Source: Batkoa obscura (lineage: Eukaryota; Entomophthoromycota; Entomophthoromycetes; Entomophthorales; Batkoaceae). Taken from it: DNA of 64,000 nucleotides. The first letter of the stretch is position 1, and every line of letters starts with the position of its first letter. The translations under genes were made by a program, and so were the position numbers. Shown here in pieces: positions 11,233-23,310 of this stretch. The stretch covers positions 186,001 through 250,000 of the forward strand of contig JASVEC010000034.1 in the NCBI GenBank assembly GCA_030770535.1, given 5' to 3'. Below the pieces are notes generated by a model that was given only the letters and a program-made list of their open reading frames with translations, was not told where the DNA came from and did no database searches.

Positions 11233-11244
11233 TTATTATATACT
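11233..11244 (-). promoter_or_regulatory. TATA-like box of the repeat-protein gene
   Basis: AGTATATAATAAG on the minus strand, about 60-70 bp before the ATG at 11173. Confidence 0.4.
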
Positions 11245-12034
11245 TATTTTTTAGAGTTAAAATTCTATTATTATCATCTTCATATTTTTATTGTTTACTT
11301 AATGTGTTAATGAATCTTATTTTTACATCCACATGGTTTTTTAATCTAGTTGACTTTGAATTTTCAGTTGAATTCTAAAAAAATAAAACTGTTGAAAAAA
11401 CTTCCTGATCTTGTGTATTTTTTTAAATGATCTAACTGACAGAAATTTTTCTTTAGCTAACTGGTATTATTATATTAGTATTTTTATTTCATAAATTTGA
11501 AACACTGTTAATTATGTATATTATAAATACTAGAAAAGATAGTATAAAACTAAAAGACCGTTTTTAAATTGTCTAGTCAAAAGTAAAGTTTAGGCTATGA
11601 TATGGGAGTATTATAAATACGTAAACATTTTTACCAATTATCCTTTTTTGCTATTTCTTTAAATTTAGAAATTAATCAATTAGTACGCTGTTCAAGATTG
11701 GATGTATGCTAGCTAACTGCCCATTTTGGAAGAAAAATCAAATTAATATGCCTCAAGCTACCATGATGGAATAAACAGTTACTTATACAACTCATCGTTT
11801 GCCATCACATATTTAAACTTAAATAGCGCACTGGTTAATTAACTTCAAATTTAAAAAATAACAAAAAAGGTCAATAAATAAAAAGCACCCCTACGTCTGC
11901 AAAGAGCGTTTTTTTATACTACAGAATTCAGCTAGATTCCAAAGTGCCATTTTTAAGTGCATAACTGTTTGATTTAATTAACTACATATAATTTTAAACT
12001 AAACTTTGATATTTTTAATTATGTTAATATTTGA
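11245..12034. other. Intergenic, no gene seen
   Basis: AT-rich sequence with no supported feature. Confidence 0.5.
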
Positions 12035-12158
12035 TTTAAATTATTTTATTATAATTTATATTGTAAATTAGCAGAACTTCTATTAAATTTAATAGAAACT
12101 CCAGGATTATCGAGACTTTTATTAACACAACATACATATTGATATTACTCAAAATCGT
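12035..12158 (+). repeat. 124-bp repeat, left member of an inverted pair
   Basis: Matches the reverse complement of 14009-14133 over the whole length with 13 differences by my reading, all transitions. The best-kept block includes AATAGAAACTCCAGGATTAT. I found no third copy in the window. Confidence 0.75.
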
Positions 12159-12783
12159 AGGATGTTGTGAAATATCTCTTTTTCAATTCTATGATTGATT
12201 GTAACATAACGATCACTTAAGTTGTTATGTTCTTGAGTTCAGGGACAATCAATTCTAAGCTTCTATTTTGATTTTTTATGAGAATTTATGTCATGTAATT
12301 CCGAAAAACACTATCTCCTCATTTTAATATCCGTACTCATTAAAGTAGAAAAGAGATTCTTCAACATAATAACTCGAGGTTTTTTAATTGGATTATTTCC
12401 TAATATCATACCTTTGATAAAGCCATTGAATCTTTCTGATAGTGTTTTATATAGATTTTACAATACTACTGTCTACTCTATTTGTCTTACATATTCTATA
12501 GCCTATTAAGTGCCATTCTTCATAATTTAAGTATATTCTAGTTACACAAATTAAAACCTTTTGACTCCAATCACTGAGTACCAGATTTTACAGGGAGAAC
12601 CACATTATATAAACGTAATTTATATCAATTTTAACAACTAATATTAATCCAGGGTTTATGGAATTTTATATTAAAGTTAAAAAAAGGAAGAAAAATTAAA
12701 GTTTACTATTAGTGATAATAAACTTAATCAAACAATGTGAAAAACTAACAATTTAAAGGAAACAGGAAATAAAAACCAACAGA

Positions 12784-12878
12784 TGTGGATGTTTTTTGGT
12801 TTCATTATTTTTCCATTTTTAAGCGCTATTTGAGTGGAAAATTTGGCAGTAAAATTCTTAAACAAAATACATCCCCAT
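12784..12878 (+). mobile_element. MITE copy, forward
   Basis: TGTGGATGT start, AAGCGCTATTTGAGTGG core, ACATCCCCA end. The flanks (GA and TA) no longer match. Confidence 0.8.
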
Positions 12879-13137
12879 ATGTAGGAGATCGTTTAATTTA
12901 ATATTTAGAAAACTTTTTAAATAAAAGTTTATAAAAATTAGTATATAGGCAGATATGTAAAACTGTTTTGAATTTCAAGGGTTTTTACATTATATATTTA
13001 GAGATCCACAAAATAAGTAATAGTTTAGATATTAATCTTGCTTTTTTTGCCAAAGATTATAGAAAAAGTATAGTTAATAAATATTTCAGAAATCTTTTAT
13101 AATGTAATATTTTTAAACCATTATATAAAATAAAAAA

Positions 13138-13236
13138 TGGGGCTGTTTTTTTTGGTTTCATTATTTTTCCATTTTTTAAGCACTATTTGAGTGGAAAGGT
13201 TGTAGTAAAATTCTTAAACAAAAAAATACATCCCCA
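13138..13236 (+). mobile_element. MITE copy, forward
   Basis: TGGGGCTGT start, AAGCACTATTTGAGTGG core, ACATCCCCA end, AA on both flanks. Confidence 0.85.
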
Positions 13237-13620
13237 AATGTTAATCAATTAATTTCAAAATTTGAGATTTTTACTTTAAACATAACATAATAGAATTAAT
13301 AACTTAATCATTATTAATGGGAAAACAGATGTAATTTTTAAAAAGTATGGAAGAACCAAATATATATAAAAATAATAGAAGTACATGGTATTAAAAATAT
13401 TTACATTTTATTAAATGTAATAACAAACTACACTATTATCCAGTATCTGATAGACCAAAAAAAGGCGATACAATTCCAATTAAAGTTATAAAGTTTATAG
13501 AAAATATAAAAATTAAAGGATTAACCTTAGCTTATCTTACAAAACAAAAACTTTAAATTTTAATATTCACTAAGCAAGTAATCCATTAAATGATAAAAAT
13601 TGATTATCAGATCTTAATAT

Positions 13621-13721
13621 TGAGGATGTTTTTTTGTCTTTGTTACTTTTTCCATTTTTTAAGTGCTATTTGAGCAGAAAGATTGTTAGTAAAAATTCTT
13701 GAACAAAAAAATACATCCCCA
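13621..13721 (+). mobile_element. MITE copy, forward
   Basis: TGAGGATGT start, AAGTGCTATTTGAGCAG core, ACATCCCCA end. The flanks are AT and TT. Confidence 0.8.
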
Positions 13722-14008
13722 TTGTTTACATTATTAATAACTAAGTCGATAAATAATCAAAGGACAAGTAGTTATAATAATAAGTAAAAACTATTATTAT
13801 ATTGATTATATTACATAAGGATGGTGAATTATAGTTTTTAGGTCAACCACTCCCTCGTATACAGCTATTTATTAATTTAGTAATATATCAATAATATAAT
13901 TATAACACTAAAATCATTTAATAGCAAATCTGCAATGTTGGTTATAAAGCAGCCAATGATAAATATTCCTCAATGAGGTTTTGTGGGAATATATATTTAT
14001 TTACATAT

Positions 14009-14133
14009 TATGACTTTGAGTAATATCAATATATATGTTATATTAGTAAAAGTCTTGATAATCCTGGAGTTTCTATTAAATTTAATAAAAATTTTACTAA
14101 TTTACAATATAAATTATAATAAGACAATTTAAA
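14009..14133 (-). repeat. 124-bp repeat, right member of an inverted pair
   Basis: Inverted relative to 12035-12158 and about 90% identical. The 1.85 kb between the two holds three MITEs and no open frame. The pair could be the end repeats of a dead element or two independent copies of a second small repeat family. Confidence 0.75.
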
Positions 14134-14484
14134 AACTCTATCGTGGATACTTCTGCTTTTTAATAAAGAATTTATTTTTACAGAATTTTAAACAAAGTTT
14201 ATAAAAGTTTTAAGAATTGAATGAAAAAATGAAACTAATTCTGACACTCTTATATAAATAAAGTAATTTGATATTAATCTGAGCTAAAGATTTCGCTATT
14301 AATTTTTATTACATATCATAAAGATGATTCTTTACTAAAAAAAAATTAAAGCCGGTCTGTACAATGATATTTTCATACTGTAATCGTTAATTCCTAGACA
14401 TTATCGAACTTTTAGTAAGACACTATTTATTATAAGCAGTAATTTTATATTGAAGATTGAATAGTTAAATGTAATAAATTTTAT
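14134..14484. other. Intergenic, 3' side of the subtilisin gene
   Basis: No feature seen. Confidence 0.4.
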
Positions 14485-15642
14485 TTAGGCAATAGAATTA
14501 TAAGCTAAATAATTCAAAGTAGCTGAATCGAACCCGCCAATTGCATTTTTGGTAGAAGCTGATTGAAGTTTTGCCTTAATTTCAGGAATAGTGTATGATC
14601 CTTTGGAGTAATAATAGGCGGCAAGTCCGGCAACATGAGGAGTAGCCATAGAAGTACCAGAGATGGTATTAGTACCACCATTATTCCAAGTAGATAGGAC
14701 ATTTACACCTGGAGCAATAATGCTAACACACTTTCCGAAGTTGGAGAATGAAGCTTTTTTATCATTGATATCAGAGGCAGCAACAGTAAATGCAGTACTA
14801 GCTGATGCTGGAGAAAAGGTACAGGCATCAGTATTACTGTTACCAGCTGCTATGATGGACAAAACTCCCTTTCCGGTAGCAGCATCTAAAGCATTATTAA
14901 CTGAGTCAATTTTACCTCCGCCTAAACTAGCAGAGATGATATTTCCTTTGGCACCACGAAGATCACCAGCTACCCAATTAAAACCAGAAATGATACCACT
15001 CCATGTTCCGGAACCGCTTTTATCCAATACCTTGACAGCAATGATACTTACTTTTTTACTTACACCATAAGTACGGGACCCTATTGTACCAGCACAATGG
15101 GTACCATGACCGTTTTCATCACTATTAGGACTTCCGCTAACAAAGTTATTTCCCCATACTGCTCTTCCTTCAAACTCTGGATGACTGATTTGAATACCAG
15201 TGTCAACAACGTAAACTGCTACTCCACTACCATCACCATTATAAGTATAAGTAGATTTGTCAGTAAACTGTCTTTGTGAAAGACGAGCTAAGCCCCATGG
15301 AGCATTACTTTGAACGGTCTGAATAGTAGCTTTACCGTCAGTTTCAATAAAGTCAACATCAGGTAAGTTTCTAACCTTTTCTAATACTTCTTGAGTAAAT
15401 TTAGCATGATACATGTTTCCAAGGTTCTTGTAAACGTTCTTGATTTTGTTGTTATCGCTACGGTCCTTAAATAAAGATTCAACGACGCCCAAGTGAGCAT
15501 CAATGGTGGTACGAGTATTCTTTTTTAAGTTGACAATATACTCTCCTGGTATACTGTCTTTTACTTGACGGAGAGGAGCAAGTTCAGCAAAGATTGCTGA
15601 AATTAAACTACTTGAAATCGCTAAGATACTGATAACTCTCAT
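14485..15642 (-). CDS. Secreted subtilisin-like serine protease (S8A, proteinase K type)
   Basis: 385 aa, intronless. Residues 1-19 are a signal peptide. An inhibitor I9-type propeptide covers about 34-105 (start GEYIVNLKKN, end VDFIETDGKA), and the catalytic domain starts at about 114 (APWGLARLSQR, typical of mature proteinase K-like enzymes). The catalytic triad is D147 (YVVDTGI), H179 (NGHGTHCAGT) and S331 (GTSMATPHVAG), with oxyanion-hole N268 (AAGNSN). All are intact and the length is normal for the family, so it is expected to be a secreted endoprotease. In insect- or saprobe-associated fungi such enzymes open cuticle or environmental protein, and here it sits beside carboxypeptidases that would trim the products. 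Frames antisense to it (14663-15070, 15097-15279) are shadows. Confidence 0.96.
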   Translation of the reverse strand: MRVISILAISSSLISAIFAELAPLRQVKDSIPGEYIVNLKKNTRTTIDAHLGVVESLFKDRSDNNKIKNVYKNLGNMYHAKFTQEVLEKVRNLPDVDFIETDGKATIQTVQSNAPWGLARLSQRQFTDKSTYTYNGDGSGVAVYVVDTGIQISHPEFEGRAVWGNNFVSGSPNSDENGHGTHCAGTIGSRTYGVSKKVSIIAVKVLDKSGSGTWSGIISGFNWVAGDLRGAKGNIISASLGGGKIDSVNNALDAATGKGVLSIIAAGNSNTDACTFSPASASTAFTVAASDINDKKASFSNFGKCVSIIAPGVNVLSTWNNGGTNTISGTSMATPHVAGLAAYYYSKGSYTIPEIKAKLQSASTKNAIGGFDSATLNYLAYNSIA

Positions 15643-15683
15643 ATTTAAAAAATATTTTTGTAATGTTTACCGTCTCAAAGATG

Positions 15684-15692
15684 GTATATATA
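15684..15692 (-). promoter_or_regulatory. TATA box of the subtilisin gene
   Basis: TATATATAC on the minus strand, 42-50 bp before the ATG. Confidence 0.55.
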
Positions 15693-18659
15693 TCCTATAG
15701 TTATCTTACGTACAAAATAAGGTTTTCCAGCTGACGTATCATATATCATATGTAATATCATCTACGTTTGCCCTTGTTTTAACAAAATAGCTTAGTAAAC
15801 AGCTTGTGTTTAGTTAAATCATATAGCTCACTATCTATAATATAAATCAGCTGAGTTACTATTTGCCATAAATTCCATGATAATTTGAAAAATTATGAAA
15901 CACAGTATTTAAATTACTAAATTTAACTGACATATTTAAAAAAGTCTTTAATAAATAGATGAATATATAAATCATTTACTTTCTACTTTTATCTTTTATT
16001 CCAAATACACATTAAACCTAAGGTCAGGAATGATTTTATTTGCATGGCGGTCTTATCTTTTTAAATTTAAAAGCTTTTGACTATATAAATTGTTGCCCTA
16101 AAAGAAAATTTTAATTGGGTATCTCGACTAAAACTACACCCTTTCTATTATATTTTAAAAATGGCTTTTTATACAAAAAATATTGCTTTTGATGGCAAGT
16201 TTAAACCTTTCTTATTTTTAATCAATAGATAAAAAGCTAAAGCAGTTTTAATCTTAAAATATAAAAATACAACTTAACTTGCTTCTAAAAACTGGTATAA
16301 TAAATTTATCATAAATGTCCTCCGATTTTCCACTTTTGTGATTCATAATATTTAATAAACATCACTGTCTAATAGCATTAGTAAAAAACATAGCTCCAAT
16401 ATATATACAATCGTTAATAATAATAAAACTTAGTATAATGTATAAATGTGTTTTTTATATTAACGTTTTAACTATTCCTAGTTGATTTAAATAATGAGCC
16501 ATTATAATATTGTCAAAATCATGAGAAATTTTTTATACAATGGCATATGATTTATTATTATTAATCTAATTACCTTTTTTGTATTTATGAACTTCTAGGA
16601 TACATTGATAGAGCAACTTGCAACAATAAGCCTAATTATTTATAGATATCCATTAGTATGGTTCATGTTGACTTTATGTTATAGCTCTGATCTTGCTAAT
16701 CGTTATTTTTTTTACACATGACTACAGCTTTACATAAACAGTTAACTTTTAGCTAAGTGCTTAAAATTTAAAAACCTTATTGAAATACCCTTAACCCATT
16801 AGCAACTATTTTTTTCAAGATCAAAAAGTTCCAAAGTTCCCAACTTAAACTTTTCCTGCAAGATGTATATAGACGTTATAAGCAATATATATGAAAATTA
16901 ATAAATATCCAAAAAATTCTATTTATATAAATAAAGTAAAATTGAAGTAAAAAATTATCACTTTAATTACAGCTAAGTATGAATAACTATTTTTTCTGCT
17001 TGAATATGCTATCCTATTATAAGGCTTTACAACAATAATAGAAAATATATCACTGTTGCCCTCCTTCATCAAAAATATTCATATTCAATTAGATAGATCC
17101 ACCATGCCCAACAAAAAATAAAGAAGTTCCTACTATGGCGACTACTTGAGTCCTGGACTATATATTAGGACCTACTTTCTAATGCATATTAGCGTCTTAA
17201 TTGCTTAACCTGTTAAGTATAATATTTTCAATTTAGCACGTTTGTTTCAAAAAATTAAACAAATTAAGGTAAAAAATTCAATAAGTCAATACGAAAATAA
17301 ACAAAATGCGGAGTGTTGTAATGTAAATTAGAATAAATACAAGAAAAGTATTAGAACTTTTGCTATGAATTTTTTTACTGCAGCTTGCTTAATTTTTAGA
17401 TGTAATATATTGAAAATGCTCTATATCTTTTTACTTCTGTACATAACTTTATTGTTAAATAAATCAAATCCTCTACAAGGATAAACAATTAAATGTAAAT
17501 ATTAAAAATAGACTATACATATTTTATATTATTGATTTTATAACTTCTGATATAAAAATAGGTCCATAAATGTTATATATATCAAATCGTTGTCATTTAT
17601 ATATTTATTAATTAGTTATTGTCAAATATCGAGTTTTCTTATTTCTAGATAAATTACATTGTTATTTAGAAAAATCAAAACATTTTTCAAATTGTCAGTT
17701 TATTTTAAGTACACATTAACAATAATATATAGAAGCTAACTTTTTTGTACCAAAAGATTTTATTTTGCATTAAATATTTTCTCATTAAATGTTCAAGTGT
17801 TTTATTTTCTAACATTTCTATTAACATGAAATTAATCTTGTAAAATTCCTGAAGAATATTGTGAACATTTTGTTAATAACTAATTGAAAAACAAAATCAA
17901 AGATTCTAGTTTATTTTCAGGATATTATAAAAATTCGATTATACTCTACCACAAGTATCAGCGTAACAATTTGGTATTTTACTATAAACACCCAAGTTAA
18001 TATTCATGACAAACTTGAAGTAGCTGATGGAATAGTTTAAATACTAATAATCAATATTCCATGACATTTTAAAAAGACTGACCGTTAACTATTACATTTC
18101 AAATAAAGCAGAAATCCTAAAAGATAGCTAAAAAATTACTGTTTTCAAAATGCGTAATACCATGTCTATATACAAAATAGTTTTATCTTCTACATTTAAT
18201 GGTATAGGCTATCGTTAGAATTAAATTTGAGTGATGAAATAGGCTTAAAAGTAGTCTTTAGGATAATGTGCGAAAACATACAATGAACTGGTATAAAGTT
18301 AGAAAGCACAATATACAAATCCAACATGAGTTATAGGATATTGATCGTGTTTTTATCAATATAGACCTAAAATTGTAAGTAGTTTAAATTTTTATATTTT
18401 AAAAACCATGAAGTACAAATTCAAATTTATAAAAATTGAAATAAAATCATTAAAATAACATACCAAGATGTTTAAAATTCAATAAAGCAACTATTTCCTT
18501 TGCATTTTAAATGTTAAAATCTATTGTAACTAAAATAAAGTATTGGATTCCTATAGTAGCGGAGTAACTCATATAAATCGTTATCCCCTCAACCTCCCAA
18601 AAGAATACACTATTTTCACTTATATTCACGCACATTTACATATATATATATATTTAATA
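15693..18659. other. Long gene-free AT-rich stretch
   Basis: Three kilobases without a supportable frame. This is close to the centre of the inverted duplication (mirror point about 16.65 kb). By symmetry a second subtilisin would fall near 17.7-18.8 kb, but I see no trace of one. Confidence 0.5.
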
Positions 18660-18772
18660 AAATTTTGCCATTTGATTGAAAAAAAATTGTGCAGTTTTAT
18701 ATAAATTTAAACTGATTTTTTTGCATCTATAAGAGGAGTGCCCAAAGTTTTTTCAAACAAATGGCAAAATTT
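18660..18772. repeat. Foldback with 25-bp arms
   Basis: Left arm 18660-18684 (AAATTTTGCCATTTGATTG then A's) and right arm 18748-18772 are inverted repeats matching at 24 of 25 positions, around a 63-bp centre. The centre contains AAGAGGAGTGCCCAAAG, which recalls Tc1-type transposon ends only loosely. Confidence 0.7.
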
Positions 18773-19740
18773 CGATTACAAAATATTCACTTTGTAATAG
18801 TATGTAAACCACGGGTGAAAAGTGTAATTTAATATTGCACCAAATTGTGTATCAAGTAACAATTCCATGTAGTACAACATATTTTGATTTCTAAAACGCC
18901 ACCTCTATGATTAAAAGACTACACTTATTCAAAATTTCAAAAAGCTTTTTTTGAAATATTGAAAAAGGCAAAAGTCTCAAGTAATTTATCTATGGGGGTA
19001 AAAGCAAGATAAGAGAGCAGACAATTGAGGGATGAAGGTAGGATAAAGTTAGGATAAGTGAAATCAGGGACTTAAAGAGTATTTTTGTTTTATACTTGAT
19101 TTTCTGTGCCTTTAATGTCTTTTTAGGATCAGCTTAATTAGACACAAGTAAGGATAATAGATTGCAAATGTAAATTTTAAAAAAATTACCCTTGCTTTTA
19201 GCTAAATTTTGGTTTGAGCTTCAAATTTTGATTTTAGTAATTTGTTTGCTTTAAGAATAACTTATACATAAAGATCTTTTTCCATAAAAGCCTTAAGTTT
19301 TTCAGACTTTATTTACAATAACTACATTTTGTGAGAAATACTATTAAATTATATCAAGGCTTCCCTTTTTATAAAAAAACTTAGTATAAACATTAACTTT
19401 AGCTAATGTTTAAGCACTAGAAAGGTCCTTCCATCCGAATTTTATGACATAATTTTACTTTTGGTTTTTGTATATTATTCTATAACTAGTTTAAATGTAA
19501 AGTTACTTATAAGATAAATACCATTAGCTGAGTTAAGTAAAATAAACTTGAAGTCTAATAGAACAAATAAAGCTAAGGTTGGTAATTTTTCTTCAAAAGT
19601 TATAACTTTTTTGTACTAAAAATTATTTATTTATCATAGCTATGATTGAATCGAAGAAGCATATCGAATAATTGAAAGTAAAGTGTGGAATTGGGGAAAA
19701 CAAACCATTTTTAAAGTATTACTTTTTTGTTTATTACTGT
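18773..19740. other. Intergenic, no gene seen
   Basis: AT-rich DNA between the foldback and the amidase relic; no frame could be supported. Confidence 0.4.
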
Positions 19741-21445
19741 TTTTTAGCTAAATATATCGAGGCAAAAGTATGGAGGATGGTAAGGACAGTTTAAGCATAG
19801 ATAAAAGGACTAAATTATGTAATGGCTGCAGCGTATATGAAATCAATATTGCTAAAGTACATGAACTATACCTTGGTGGAAAATTAAAGCCTTGTTGACT
19901 AGCAGAACCTTATATTCAAATCCAATCATCAAGGTTAACCCCAATCCTATCAAAGATGCAAAAAAATTCAATAAATTGATATAGATAGGTACCCGTTATT
20001 TGGAGTTCCAAATTTAGCTAAAGGTAATATTATAGTCAATGAGACAAACATAACCGCTGGTCCGAATGGAATATTAGGAACCTTTTCTTAAGAGGAGGCT
20101 GAAGTGATAAAAAACCAAGGAAAGCAGGAGCTATTATATTAAGTATTTATTATTTTAAATGATAAATATAATAAAACAATCTTAATCGAATAGCTAAAGC
20201 CAACCTAACTGAATTTTTAGGGTACCCCTTTTTTAGTATTTATTTAATAAGCATTGGTACATTTATTCAACTACCATATGCCAGTTAATGTTTCCGACTA
20301 GAGTGAGAGAGGAAGTAAAACACATAATGCTTATACATTGAGCCCTTCTAAATCGGATAGTAGTATAGGATCAACTGCCGGTGTTTCAGCTAACTTAGCA
20401 ATGGCATCTATTGGGACCGAAACGAACGGATTAATTGTTGTATCGCCTTCTTTACCAGCAACTTTTGGATTTAAATCAACAATATGAAAAGCTTCGGCCT
20501 ATATCTCATTCCTTTTAGACCTACTTAAGACTCGGTAGGATTCATACCATAATAGTGAAGAACCGCCTATGTTTCTTAATGGGTTGAGCCCATTGCTAGA
20601 AATATAAATAATTTAACTATTTCGTCGTCTGTTATGCTTAATGAGATAAAAATAAGTTACCAAATGCAGTAAAAAATAACAATAATATTCACAAGATAAT
20701 TAGTATATTATAAGTTTAGTGTATCTAATTATTTCAATAGAAAGAAGATGTAATATCGAGATGATAAGAAGCCCCTTATTTTGCAGGTGAAAGAATTCAA
20801 GATCAGTCTGATATTTTAAATTTTGGTATTAGAAAATTAAAATTAGATGATCAATTAAACATTATAGATAATCTGATAATTGCTATATCTAAGTTAAACA
20901 GAAAAAGAGGTATACTTATAGAGGCCATGGTTTTTTAACTAGAGATTTACTTCTGAGCTTAATATTATGGTTTATGAATTTAAGCATTATTTAGATGAAT
21001 ATTTAAAGAATTTTATAATGAGAAAACAGCTTAATTTAACAAAAGTAGTTGAATGCAATGAAAACCATTTATAAAGTGAATTAACTCTCTATGAACAAGT
21101 ATAATTGAAGAAAACCGATCCTTTTGGGGGTTAGGTGACCCAAAATATATAAATTCCAGAAAAGAGAATATCATTACTGCTAAAGAAGCTATAGATTTTA
21201 TAATAAACAAGTATAAATTGGATGTACTATTAGCTCCTTCAGACATTAAGTTAGATATCTTTTCACTTCCCGTTATCTCTAGATATACTACTATTACTAT
21301 ATTGATGGATATTGATCAGAATGAGATTCTTTCTGGTATGTTTCTTTATTATAGAGAGAATAGCGATGTAGGTCTATTGGACGCTACTAAAGTTTGTACT
21401 TTAATGGCTGATAGCTCGAGGGCTACACCTAGATCCATTAACTAA
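19741..21445 (+). pseudogene. Amidase-family pseudogene
   Basis: Scattered blocks in order match the amidase signature family (GatA/AS hydrolases). There is a segment at about 19990-20090 reading RYPLFGVPNLAKGN then NETNITAGPNGILGTF. A segment near 20200 reads AKANLTEFLGYP. The Ser/Gly core near 20350-20440 reads GSTAGVSANL then AMASIGTETNG. A C-terminal piece at 21218-21445 starts MDVLLAPSDIK. In-frame stops (for example after GTF and in the stretch following the core) and frame changes separate the blocks, and no start codon with a clean frame is present, so the gene is dead. An intact gene would have made an amide hydrolase with a Lys-Ser-Ser triad. Some gaps may be former introns. Confidence 0.8.
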
Positions 21446-22339
21446 TGCTCATACATTGAGCTGTAGTACTAAATTTTAATAAACAGTATTAAATTTAGGA
21501 TTTTTTTATTTTACTACTGCTGTACATTAACTAGTCAAAGCCTTAATTGAGTGTAAATTGATTGTAAATAAATTTCATTGATCAACATTTGGGAGGTTTA
21601 GTATTTTAAAATATAATAGGTATTGGATTAAATACAATAAGCTTAATACTTAAAAAACCAAAATATCTAATGATATAGTTAACTTCTAGAAATCTGATTT
21701 TTTATAGCTAAAAAACATCTGTACTTTTTTGATATATTCCAATAACAGCACTTATATTTGCTTTTTGTTTTGCAGGTGCTAGTAATTTGCCTTATAAGAT
21801 AAATCAAAAGGGTTTTTCATAAGGAAATTTTAAGTGTTAGCTTTGTCATACCTTTATCATTTGATGTCTTTTAAATAGTATGTGCTTGTTTAGCATCCTA
21901 TAGCCATACGCTTATTGTTTATTGACAGTAAATCTATTTAGCTTATTTTACCAAACTATCATTAATTGAATGAAAAAACCACTAGTGAATTTCATCTTCT
22001 ATATAATTTATAGTTAAATTAAAAGCTTAAGTACCCAAAGCAAGCCATCATTTAGTGTTAATTTTATACAAAATATTTTTAAATAAAATGATTTATAATC
22101 CAGTCAACCAGTTAAAAAAGTGACCAACCTAAAAAACTTGCCATTTTATTTCTACAGAAACTTAATTAGAAGTTATATATGAAGGTAAAAACAACCCTAT
22201 CAATACATTAAGTAAACAATAAAAGTGTGCAGATGGTAATATTATAATTATAACCTTCGAGAAAAAATAGTAACAGTAATATTAAAATAAGACAAAATAA
22301 AACATAAAGACAAATTAACACTTATATTATAAAAAATAT
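21446..22339. other. Intergenic, no gene seen
   Basis: AT-rich DNA between the two relics. Confidence 0.4.
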
Positions 22340-23310
22340 CTATTAAATCTTGTAATTTTACTTTTCTTCCCATTCCTTTAGTATCAAGTACCCATATTCT
22401 AACTAATGAACCAGGCTTTCATAAGCTATTGGCAAATTTACTATATGTCTAAAGTGATAATCAAAATAAAGTACCAAGTCCTCCTATTGTAGATAAAGCG
22501 AAGAAATTTGAAAAAGTTTGAGAAAACTATACTAACCATGATAATTATAATAACTATAGTATTATGGCTATGAATGGGATCAAGATAAAGATGATGATGA
22601 TAAGTGAAGCTTTAATTATAAAGACAAATATAATAATAACTATAACAAAGGCCAAAATAACGATAAATACATTAGCAGTTATAAATCATAGCATAAAATA
22701 AAATATAGAAGAAACAAAGATAATAATTATAGAAAGAATATCAAGTCTCAAATCATTCAAAGAAGGATAGTTACTCTAATAAGACCAAGAATCACAAAAA
22801 AGAAGTTTATATTAATGTACGTGGAAAGATAGTTGATAACCATAAGATAGGTAACTACCCCAATAACGATAATTGCACCAACAATAGTATTTACTTTAAT
22901 AAAGATAAATCTCTGAAAAAGATAGATACTCTAATAAAGCCAGAGATTTCAAAAAAACATTAGTTGGACAATAGGTACGAAAAAACAGCTAATGTTTATA
23001 ATGATATAGAATCTAATTATAACCTGGATAATTCTAAAATGATGACCATAACAAATATTAAAATTCCAATAATAGACAGATGAAATATATTAATATTTGA
23101 TGTAATGATAAGAAATCTGATTATCATACAGATAATCACAAAATAGTCATTCTATAACAAAAAAATAGAATATAAAAATAAGTATAATAAGTTAGCGAAC
23201 AACTATAATAACAATAAGGTAATCTATACCAATGATAATAAGAAATACTATACCAATAGATACGATAAAATGATAGGCAACTATTACAACAAATTATATA
23301 GAAACTAATG
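22340..23310 (+). pseudogene. Decayed paralog of the Asn/Tyr-rich secreted repeat gene
   Basis: The reading around 22400-22560 gives HKLLANLL, then SDNQ, then NKVPSPPIVDKAKKFEKV and ENYTNHDNYNNY. This corresponds block by block to GLLSNLL, SDNQ, NKAPAPAAVAMDKVEKFEEI and ENYSKHNGHDGY of the intact gene at 10262-11173. Around 22700 KYRRNKDNNYRKN matches LYRRNEDGSYKNG. Several stops and frame changes interrupt it, and the tail is only a Tyr/Asn-rich remnant. It lies 1.3 kb before carboxypeptidase B, mirroring the intact gene's position 1.57 kb from carboxypeptidase A. It is evidence for an inverted segmental duplication. Confidence 0.8.

Noticed and set aside
13237-13620. Possible transposase between the inverted 124-bp repeats
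   Set aside because: No frame of useful length or DDE-like motif is visible in 12159-14008, so an autonomous element is not claimed.
14663-15070. 135-codon frame antisense to the subtilisin gene
   Set aside because: It mirrors the codon structure of a well-supported protease gene; no independent features.
17600-18900. Expected second subtilisin copy by mirror symmetry
   Set aside because: No Asp, His or Ser motif block of S8 proteases could be read in any frame; the duplication either did not include it or it is fully lost.
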